The notes below the pieces were generated by a model. It was not told the DNA's origin, made no database searches, and saw only the letters and a list, made by a program, of their open reading frames with translations. The position numbers and the translations under genes were made by a program. A DNA stretch of 7,793 nt from Desulfovibrio sp. (lineage in GTDB: Bacteria > Desulfobacterota > Desulfovibrionia > Desulfovibrionales > Desulfovibrionaceae): assembly GCA_014804915.1 (NCBI GenBank), contig JAAUYW010000147.1:1-7793 (forward strand). The letters run 5' to 3'. Below are positions 1 to 4,773 of the stretch, one piece after another; the first letter of the stretch is position 1; every line of letters begins with the position of its first letter.

Positions 1-84
1 ATTGCCGCCAAAATGGATTTTGTTCATTTCGGCTGGCGTGAGCGCTTCGGCTTCTTTCAGGTCAGGCCTGGGGATTATTTTCAT
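1..84 (-). CDS. Double-glycine leader peptide precursor (partial, runs off window)
   Basis: Small ORF read leftwards from ATG (84-82), open to base 1, giving 28 residues. The C-terminal end is beyond the window. Seen: a charged, probably helical N-terminus, then LTPAEMNKIHFGGN with Gly-Gly at residues 26-27. This resembles the leader (consensus near LSxxE(L/M)xxIxGG) of bacteriocins and natural-product precursors cleaved after GG by C39 peptidases. It has one more residue between Ile and GG than the consensus. An in-frame TAA lies 15 bases upstream of the ATG with no other start between, so this ATG is the first available. No clear Shine-Dalgarno is visible. The ORF overlaps the last 23 bases of the VKOR gene in another frame, so translation may be coupled. 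The neighbouring C39-like/VKOR protein fits a leader-recognising partner. The core peptide, its cysteines and its function cannot be seen. Alternative: a chance ORF or the start of a larger unrelated protein. Confidence 0.62.
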   Translation of the reverse strand, partial: MKIIPRPDLKEAEALTPAEMNKIHFGGN

Positions 85-1084
85 TGCAGGGCAGTTTTTT
101 TAGAATTGCGAGAATTCTGTTCAGTGCCAGGACAGCAGCCAGATACGTCGCGAGCAGGATTATGAAATCGGGCCGCAGCGGGAGAGCGGATTTGAACCAG
201 CCGCCGCAGAGATAGCAGAAAAAGAGGCACCAGAGCGTGGTCTGGACGCCAACGCAGAGAGTGCACCAGTGCTTTGCCCGAAATTTCTGATACCAGATGC
301 TCCAGATTGTATAGGGCAGGCAGCAGACGTTGCAGAGGGCCAGACAGGGCCACATTGACGGAAAAAGCAGCAGCGCGGCAAGCGAAACGCCAAAATAGCC
401 AAAGCCCACCTCGCTCCAGGCAAAGACGCCAAACAGTTTGGAAACTTTCAGCTGCATGATTGAATCGCAGCCGCCGCGTTCCAGGGCGCCGCAAACGCGG
501 TCAGCAGCAGCAGTATGAATGTTGAGGGATTTCTGGAGCAGCAGCCAGGAGAAATAGAGGCCAATGCAGTCAAAAAGCGCCAGGAGCGCTGTCGATACAT
601 GAGCGTAAAGGCCGCGCGTGACGAAAAACCAGGCAAAAATCAGCGCGGATGCGGCGATCAGGACATAGCCGGCAGCAGCGTTGACCAGCTCGGACACGCG
701 ATGGGCGGCGTATTCCGGCTCGGCCGATTTCGCATCCGGAAAAGCGAGCAGTGCGATGCCGTTCCAGGCGTCAATGAAATTCTGAAGAGTGGTTTTCTCC
801 ATTTCCCCGACAGAATCGTATTCCAGATTCTCGCCATCAATTTTTTCGACAATCACAAAGATGCCGCCCCTGGTCTGGGCCAGAAAAGGCGGCGTCAGCC
901 TTGTGATTTCTTTCTTGTCTTTGAAGCGCAGGCCCTGATTGGGAACATCATATGAATTCAGGAGATGGGAGAGGCCATAAAGCGACTTGAAAGTCATGCC
1001 GCGAAACTGGCTGTCGGACCAGGCGGCCGTATGCGGAACGCCCAGTGCCGACAGAAAGCGCGTAAAAATGGTTGGCGCGGCCAT
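62..1084 (-). CDS. VKOR-family disulfide oxidase with N-terminal C39-like domain
   Basis: 340-residue membrane protein. Residues about 8-125 resemble the C39-peptidase-like domain found fused to VKOR in Bacteroidota (FLAQTRGGIFVIV, then DAWNGIALL). There is no Cys before residue 173 and the usual His of the HFVV motif is replaced (GGIFVIV), so it should be proteolytically dead, perhaps a leader-binding domain. The VKOR core follows: the Cys pair C198/C206 in RVCGALERGGCDSI, the FAWSEVGFGYFG helix, and the quinone-side CxxC C274-TL-C277. Hydrophobic segments lie near 138-155, 164-184, 226-242, 246-264, 278-296 and 306-326. VKOR enzymes pass electrons from a thioredoxin-fold partner to quinone, making disulfides. 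Here the partner is probably the upstream thioredoxin gene, 6 bases away. The protein is rich in cysteine (13), including PCLALCNVCC at 246-255. The start follows the thioredoxin stop with only a weak ribosome site, implying coupling. VKOR assignment is firm; the C39-like call is by pattern recognition. Confidence 0.88.
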   Translation of the reverse strand: MAAPTIFTRFLSALGVPHTAAWSDSQFRGMTFKSLYGLSHLLNSYDVPNQGLRFKDKKEITRLTPPFLAQTRGGIFVIVEKIDGENLEYDSVGEMEKTTLQNFIDAWNGIALLAFPDAKSAEPEYAAHRVSELVNAAAGYVLIAASALIFAWFFVTRGLYAHVSTALLALFDCIGLYFSWLLLQKSLNIHTAAADRVCGALERGGCDSIMQLKVSKLFGVFAWSEVGFGYFGVSLAALLLFPSMWPCLALCNVCCLPYTIWSIWYQKFRAKHWCTLCVGVQTTLWCLFFCYLCGGWFKSALPLRPDFIILLATYLAAVLALNRILAILKKLPCNENNPQA

Positions 1085-1090
1085 TGAAAG

Positions 1091-1384
1091 CTAGAGAGCG
1101 GACTGGACTTTGGCGAGCAGGTCGTTGCCGTCAATTTCACCGCTGTGGCGCCAGAGTTCCTGGCCATTCTTGTAGAGGATGAAGGTGGGAACGCCGGACA
1201 CGCCATTTTCGCGGGCAAGTTCCTGATTCTGGTCAATATCAAGCTGGGTCACATCCGCCTGGCCGGCGAGCAGCTCTTTGACCTGGGCGACAATGGGCAT
1301 CATCTTCTGGCAATGCGGGCACCAGGTCGCAAAAAACTCAACGAGCGTAACCGGAGTTTGCGTAATCATTTCAGAATAAGTCAT
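1091..1384 (-). CDS. Small thioredoxin-family protein with CPHC active site
   Basis: 97 residues with one thioredoxin fold. Seen: the strand VTLVEFFATW, active site W21-C22-P23-H24-C25, the helix QKMMPIVAQVKEL, the LDIDQNQELARENGV segment, and the cis-proline motif GVPTF (P66) followed by LYKNGQELWRHSGEID. CPHC is the DsbA dipeptide rather than the thioredoxin CGPC; in DsbA it makes the site strongly oxidising. No signal peptide or membrane anchor is present. AAAGGAAA (complement of 1390-1397) sits 5 bases from the ATG and fixes this start, so the protein should be cytoplasmic. It is the first gene of the leftward operon, followed after 6 bases by the VKOR fusion, its likely redox partner. 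A general housekeeping thioredoxin is the alternative, but the active site and position argue against it. Confidence 0.9.
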   Translation of the reverse strand: MTYSEMITQTPVTLVEFFATWCPHCQKMMPIVAQVKELLAGQADVTQLDIDQNQELARENGVSGVPTFILYKNGQELWRHSGEIDGNDLLAKVQSAL

Positions 1385-1401
1385 CAGGCTTTCCTTTGTT
1401 C

Positions 1402-1425
1402 AAGGCGCGGAAATGCGCCTTTTTT
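1402..1425 (+). terminator. Hairpin plus T-run between the divergent operons
   Basis: Perfect 7-bp stem AAGGCGC / GCGCCTT with a 6-base loop (GGAAAT), running into five T on the + strand. The form is a rho-independent terminator for rightward transcription, though no + strand gene lies to its left. On the - strand the same stem lies at the extreme 5' end of the predicted thioredoxin transcript (start near 1421), where it could stabilise the mRNA. It may do both; only the structure is certain. Confidence 0.5.
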
Positions 1426-1427
1426 CC

Positions 1428-1455
1428 ACTATACCGATAATGCCCCCCGCGTCAA
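1428..1455 (-). promoter_or_regulatory. Sigma-70-type promoter of the thioredoxin-VKOR-peptide operon
   Basis: Read on the - strand: TTGACG (1455-1450), a 16-base spacer, then TATAGT (1433-1428). Five of six bases match TTGACA and five of six match TATAAT. Transcription would start near 1421, leaving a leader of about 37 bases before the thioredoxin ATG, with its ribosome site inside. Position and direction fit the leftward operon. Confidence 0.68.
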
Positions 1456-1518
1456 CACGTCCCGGAGAAATCTGGAATCCGCCGGCGCCAGGGCTCGCGA
1501 TTCGCAGCGCGCATAAAA

Positions 1519-1534
1519 AGGCACGCTTTGTGCA
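1519..1534 (+). promoter_or_regulatory. Sigma-54 promoter upstream of flgI
   Basis: AGGCAC-N5-GTGCA against consensus TGGCAC-N5-TTGCA/T. The invariant GG (1520-1521) and GC (1532-1533) have the exact 12-base register. Two bases deviate: the first base of the -24 box and the first T of the -12 box. The predicted start is near 1545, giving a leader of about 94 bases to flgI. Sigma-54 control of ring, rod and hook genes is common in flagellated proteobacteria outside the enterics. An activator of the FlrC/FlgR type would be needed; its binding site is not recognised here. Confidence 0.65.
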
Positions 1535-1604
1535 TATAGGCTTGCAGACAAATAGCATTTGAGGCCGCAAGGGCGGAAATCCGCGCCTGCTGGCGCTTTG
1601 AAAG

Positions 1605-1624
1605 GCATCGGCAAGGCCGGATGC
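1605..1624 (+). promoter_or_regulatory. Hairpin next to the flgI ribosome site
   Basis: GCATCGGC and GCCGGATGC pair as an 8-bp stem with one bulged G and a 3-base loop (AAG). The stem ends 2 bases before the Shine-Dalgarno AAGGAG (1627-1632). Three GGA triplets lie at 1619, 1625 and 1629, the last in the ribosome site. Such a layout could control translation, for example through CsrA, but that is inference. Confidence 0.35.
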
Positions 1625-1638
1625 GGAAGGAGACAGAC

Positions 1639-2751
1639 ATGAAATTGACGCTTATAGGCAGATTTATACTTTTACTTGCCCTTGTGGGCGCCATGCTGGG
1701 CATCGCAGGCCCGGCGGAAGCCGTGCGCATCAAGGATATAGCCAGTTTTTCGGGCGTGCGCGACAACCAGCTCATCGGCTATGGGCTGGTGGTCGGCCTG
1801 GCTGGCACTGGCGACAAGAAAGATTCCGTTTTTACAATGAGTTCAATGAAAAACATGCTGGATCGCATGGGCATCGGCCTCAATTCCAGCGCTCTTAAAG
1901 TCAAAAATGTGGCTTCGGTGATGGTCACGGCGCGGATGCCGGTTTCCTCGAAGCCAGGCACCAAGCTGGATGTGACAGTTTCCTCGGTTGGCGACGCCAC
2001 ATCCCTGCTGGGCGGCGTGCTGCTGCAAACGGCGCTGAAAGGCGTGGACGGCAAGACATACTGCCTGGCGCAGGGTTCCCTGACTGTGGGCGGCTATTCG
2101 GCCACAGGCCAGGCTGCCAGCACCAGCAAGAACATTGCCACAGTCGGCCTGATTCCCGGCGGCGGCATAGTGGAGCGCGAGATACCCTTCCAGTTCAACC
2201 AGCAGGATCACCTGACGCTCAATTTGCGCAATGGCGACTTTACGACAGCGCAGCAGGTGGCCGAACGGCTCAACTCCGCGATGGGCGGCAACTTCGCGCG
2301 CGCCACAGACAGCATGACGATCAGCGTCAATGTGCCTTCCCAGTATAGAAACAACCTGGTGCCGCTGATGGCGTCCGTGGAAAATCTGGAAGTTACTCCG
2401 GATACGGCAGCCAAGGTGGTTGTGGATGAAAAAACCGGCACTGTGGTGCTTGGCAAGGATGTGCGGATTACGCGCGCAGCAGTAGCGCATGGCAATCTGC
2501 AGATTACAGTGCAGGAAAGCGAGCAGGTGTCGCAGCCAGGGCCGTTCTCCCAGGGACAGACTGTCGTTACGCCGGAAACGAATATCAATGTGCGCGAGGA
2601 AAGCCGCCGTCTGCACATGGTGGAAGGCGCTACCCTGCAGGAACTGGTGGATGGCCTGAACGCGATTGGCGCCACGCCGCGCGACCTGATTTCGATATTG
2701 CGCAGCCTGCAGGTTTCCGGCTCGCTGCATGCGGATCTGGAGGTAATCTAA
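1639..2751 (+). CDS. flgI: Flagellar P-ring protein FlgI
   Basis: 370 residues, the usual FlgI length. FlgI is exported by Sec and polymerises around the rod in the peptidoglycan layer as the P-ring, a bushing of the basal body. Seen: a signal peptide at residues 1-28 (basic MKLTLIGR, hydrophobic core, AEA cleavage before VRIKDI); the family N-terminal block with the motifs [20 protein letters not shown] and [12 protein letters not shown]; the mid-region [11 protein letters not shown]; and the conserved C-terminal block with [20 protein letters not shown] and [19 protein letters not shown]. The start at 1639 is preferred over the in-frame ATG at 1621 because AAGGAG (1627-1632) lies 6 bases before it and it gives a clean signal peptide. 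It is the first gene after the sigma-54 promoter. Its stop lies one base before the flgJ start, so the two are surely co-transcribed. flgA (P-ring chaperone) and flgH (L-ring) are not upstream here. Confidence 0.97.
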   Translation: MKLTLIGRFILLLALVGAMLGIAGPAEAVRIKDIASFSGVRDNQLIGYGLVVGLAGTGDKKDSVFTMSSMKNMLDRMGIGLNSSALKVKNVASVMVTARMPVSSKPGTKLDVTVSSVGDATSLLGGVLLQTALKGVDGKTYCLAQGSLTVGGYSATGQAASTSKNIATVGLIPGGGIVEREIPFQFNQQDHLTLNLRNGDFTTAQQVAERLNSAMGGNFARATDSMTISVNVPSQYRNNLVPLMASVENLEVTPDTAAKVVVDEKTGTVVLGKDVRITRAAVAHGNLQITVQESEQVSQPGPFSQGQTVVTPETNINVREESRRLHMVEGATLQELVDGLNAIGATPRDLISILRSLQVSGSLHADLEVI

Positions 2752-2752
2752 C

Positions 2753-4171
2753 ATGACGGCTCCCCTGACAGACGCCGGCATTGCCGGACAGGCAGCAAGC
2801 GCGGCCGAACAATCGCGCATGGAATTGCAGGCCAAACTGAATGGCCTGGGCGGACTGAATGGCAGGCAGCTTTCGCCAGAGGCAAAAGACAGGAAGCTGC
2901 GCGAGGCTTGCGAAGGTTTTGAATCCATTTTCATCCAGAAAATGTGGCAGGAAATGCGCAACGCAGTGCCCAAGACCGGAATTTTGACAGGCCGCGAGGA
3001 ACGGTTCTGGCAGGATATGTATGATCAGGAATTGTCAAAGTCGATGACAAAAGCTGGCGGCATTGGCCTGGCTGACATGATGTACGAGCAGCTTTCGCGC
3101 AACCTGGTTTCAGCCAGCCGCTCGGCGGCCGGCTCCGCGACAGGCGCCGCATTCATGCCTTCAGCCGCGCCATTGCTGCCGGAAGCCGAAGCAGAGGCGC
3201 CTGCTTCCAGCGCTTCCGGTCTGGCAGCCGCCATTTACGACGGCGAGGCTGCTGAAACCGGGGCTGTGGCTGCAGAGGCAGCGGCCGCGCAGCCGGCTCC
3301 GGTTGTCCAGGCAAGCGCGCAGCCGGAAAAGGCGCCAGCAGTCAATACGCAGCCCGAGCCAGTGGCAGTGAAGAGCGAGCGCGTGGAAACCGCGAAGCAC
3401 AAAAAGCATGTTTACAAGGCTGATCTGGGTCAGGCTTCCGGCTTGCAGATGGCGCAAAGGGCGAAACGCGAGGCAGGCGACAAGCTGGGCTCCAATGCGG
3501 TGCGGCCTGGCAGGCAGAGCCGCAGGGAGCGGGCGGAAGCGGTTCAGGCCGAGCAGCCTGTCCAGACGACTCCGATGCCAGGCTCGGCCGAGGCCCTGAG
3601 GGCGGCTGTGGAAATGGCCAAAAGCGGCGCCGCGCCGGCAATGACGACTACGCAGCCGCTCAACCTCGGCGCGATTGTCGCCAATGCCCAGGCAATGAAC
3701 ACTGGCGCCAGCGCCCAGCCCGCGTCCCAGGGCCAGACTGTGGCCGCAAGCGCCGGCATGGATGAGGCGCAGCCGGCAACGCGCACAGTGCGCTTTACCA
3801 CAAACGTGCCGCCCAAGGCGGATACGCGCAAAAAGTCAAAGCAGGCTATCCGGATGCTGAATGTGGAGAATGTTGGCGTGAACAGCAGGCAGGGCAAGGG
3901 CCTTGCGGCCTATCACGCCCAGCAGGAAGCGGCCATGGCGGCCCAGTCCGGAGCAAGCCAGCAGGCGCCTGGGCAGATCAGCCCGCTGACTGCGGCTACT
4001 GCCGCGGCTCCGGCTGGCACGGCGCAGCCGGCAGCGCCGCTGACTGCTGCGGACAATGCGGCAGCCCAGGCGCCGATTCCGCCACTGACGCCAAAAGCGC
4101 AGGAAGCCGCCCTGGAAGGCAATGGCAATTTTGCGATTCCGCCGCTGACAGCGCCGGCGGCGCAAGGCTAG
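2753..4171 (+). CDS. flgJ: FlgJ-type rod-binding protein with long Ala/Pro/Gln-rich tail
   Basis: 472 residues. Residues about 46-118 form the rod-binding domain of FlgJ: DRKLREACEGFESIFIQKMW, the motifs MRNAVPKTGILTGREERFW and DQELSKSM, then GGIGLADMMYEQL. In enteric FlgJ this domain acts as rod cap or scaffold and is followed by a glucosaminidase. Here no hydrolase (glucosaminidase, lysozyme-like or M23) is recognisable. Residues about 120-472 are low-complexity Ala/Pro/Gln, broken by a basic stretch near 214-262 (KHKKHVYKADL; RQSRRERAEAV) and a more ordered island at 346-394 (RTVRFTTNVPPKAD; AIRMLNVENVGVNSRQGKGL). The last 60 residues repeat PLTA/PLTP. No signal peptide, so export through the flagellar machinery is expected. 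The ribosome site GGAGGT (2739-2744) lies in the end of flgI, indicating coupled translation. The N-terminal call is firm; the tail's role is unknown. Confidence 0.9.
   Translation: MTAPLTDAGIAGQAASAAEQSRMELQAKLNGLGGLNGRQLSPEAKDRKLREACEGFESIFIQKMWQEMRNAVPKTGILTGREERFWQDMYDQELSKSMTKAGGIGLADMMYEQLSRNLVSASRSAAGSATGAAFMPSAAPLLPEAEAEAPASSASGLAAAIYDGEAAETGAVAAEAAAAQPAPVVQASAQPEKAPAVNTQPEPVAVKSERVETAKHKKHVYKADLGQASGLQMAQRAKREAGDKLGSNAVRPGRQSRRERAEAVQAEQPVQTTPMPGSAEALRAAVEMAKSGAAPAMTTTQPLNLGAIVANAQAMNTGASAQPASQGQTVAASAGMDEAQPATRTVRFTTNVPPKADTRKKSKQAIRMLNVENVGVNSRQGKGLAAYHAQQEAAMAAQSGASQQAPGQISPLTAATAAAPAGTAQPAAPLTAADNAAAQAPIPPLTPKAQEAALEGNGNFAIPPLTAPAAQG
3983..4149 (+). repeat. Degenerate PLT repeats at the flgJ 3' end
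   Basis: The octamer CCGCTGAC occurs at 3983-3990, 4037-4044 and 4142-4149, with the variant CCACTGAC at 4082-4089. Each encodes Pro-Leu-Thr (residues 411, 429, 444 and 464). The last two are part of a 16-base repeat, CGATTCCGCCRCTGAC, at 4074-4089 and 4134-4149, exactly 60 bases (20 codons) apart with one difference. This suggests local duplication inside the low-complexity tail. Confidence 0.5.
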
Positions 4172-4208
4172 GCAAAGGATGAAGACTGGCCGGAAAATGA
4201 TTGGCAGG

Positions 4209-4221
4209 GGCCGGAGCGGCC
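4209..4221 (+). other. GC-rich hairpin after flgJ, possible weak terminator
   Basis: GGCCG-GAG-CGGCC forms a 5-bp all-GC stem 37 bases after the flgJ stop. It is followed by GGAA and only four T, which merge into the -24 box of the next promoter. It may partly end the flgI-flgJ transcript, but the T-run is short and displaced. Confidence 0.3.
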
Positions 4222-4228
4222 GGAATTT

Positions 4229-4244
4229 TGGCACGCTCCTTGCT
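4229..4244 (+). promoter_or_regulatory. Sigma-54 promoter of flgN-flgK-flgL
   Basis: TGGCACGCTCCTTGCT matches the sigma-54 consensus TGGCAC-N5-TTGCT/A at every defined position. The predicted start is near 4255, giving a leader of about 49 bases before flgN. It lies between flgJ and flgN, so the chaperone and both junction proteins can be made apart from flgI-flgJ. An enhancer-binding activator is required; its site was not identified. Confidence 0.85.
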
Positions 4245-4269
4245 GTAAATGGGCATAACCAACTAAACG

Positions 4270-4286
4270 GGCAGGATATGCCTGCC
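4270..4286 (+). promoter_or_regulatory. Leader hairpin with loop GGA, candidate CsrA site
   Basis: GGCAGGATATGCCTGCC lies in the flgN leader, 17 bases before the ATG. It can pair as 6 bp (GGCAGG/CCTGCC, loop ATATG), or as GGCA/TGCC with loop GGATA, which places GGA in the loop as CsrA prefers. A second GGA (4301-4303) touches the start codon. CsrA control of flagellar genes is known in other bacteria. The binding here is inferred. Confidence 0.35.
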
Positions 4287-4303
4287 ATACAAGCGAGGCT
4301 GGA

Positions 4304-4771
4304 ATGCGCCAGATAATACGTGAAAGCTTAAATCGCCAGGACAAGGCATTGGCGCTCCTGCGCGAGCTACTTGAAGAAGAATATGGCATCTTGCTTAGCC
4401 GCGACACCAACGGCGTGGTTTCCCTGGAATTTGCAATCCAGGAGCTGATTCGCCAGATCGCGGTCGAAAAAGCCCTCGTAATCCGCATGCTCGGCGGCGA
4501 GCGCGTCATGCAGTACGCGAAGTCGCTGCCGGATGAGGAGCGGGCGGAGTTTGAGCGGCTTTTCCAGTCTGTGGACAACAGCGAGCAGTCGGTCTCGCGC
4601 CAGGCATCGCGCAACGCGCAGCTGAGCCTGGCCCTGCTTGACCAGAGCACGCGCAATCTGCAGGCGCTTACAAGCCAGGTTACGCCGCCGCTTACGGGAG
4701 TGTATGGGCGTTCCGGCGACATGTTACATGCGAGGCACCCGCAGGCCGCGCTTATTTCGGGGAGACTATAA
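4304..4771 (+). CDS. flgN: FlgN-type export chaperone for FlgK and FlgL
   Basis: 155 residues, cytoplasmic, almost wholly helical. FlgN chaperones bind the C-terminal ends of FlgK and FlgL and carry them to the flagellar export gate. Seen: the N-terminal helix LLRELLEEEYGILLSRD, the family-like block LEFAIQELIRQIAVEKALVI, a second long helix (ASRNAQLSLALLDQSTRNLQ, about 103-122), and the tail VYGRSGDM with ALISGRL at the end, as I recall from Desulfovibrio FlgN. Ribosome site GAGG (4295-4298) is 5 bases from the ATG. It is the first gene after the perfect sigma-54 promoter and sits 2 bases before flgK, its client. The family is weakly conserved in sequence, so the call rests on helix pattern, length and context. 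Confidence 0.85.
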   Translation: MRQIIRESLNRQDKALALLRELLEEEYGILLSRDTNGVVSLEFAIQELIRQIAVEKALVIRMLGGERVMQYAKSLPDEERAEFERLFQSVDNSEQSVSRQASRNAQLSLALLDQSTRNLQALTSQVTPPLTGVYGRSGDMLHARHPQAALISGRL

Positions 4772-4773
4772 TC

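Noticed and set aside
95..101. Run of seven A (in the - strand message) near the VKOR end as a slippage site joining VKOR to the GG-leader frame
   Set aside because: A -1 ribosomal shift meets a stop soon after. Only loss of one A or a +1 shift reaches the leader frame, and a clean ATG already serves that ORF.
515..955. Rightward 146-codon open frame opposite the VKOR gene
   Set aside because: It is antisense to a gene with clear VKOR motifs, and no domain is recognisable in its product.
1432..1440. Sigma-28-like -10 box (CCGATAA) on the + strand
   Set aside because: No TAAA-type -35 element lies about 15 bases upstream (the region is CCTTTTTT). It overlaps the better supported leftward sigma-70 promoter.
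1621..1641. In-frame ATG at 1621 as the flgI start
   Set aside because: It has no ribosome site, lies before the good AAGGAG, and would add six residues ahead of a signal peptide that is complete from 1639.
1843..2973. Long leftward open frame of 376 codons across flgI and flgJ
   Set aside because: It lies antisense to two certain genes; its product has no recognisable domain and a composition typical of reverse-frame shadows in GC-rich DNA.
3836..4288. Leftward open frames over the flgJ tail and the flgJ-flgN gap
   Set aside because: They mirror the Ala/Pro/Gln codons of the tail, cross the perfect sigma-54 promoter, and have no protein family features.
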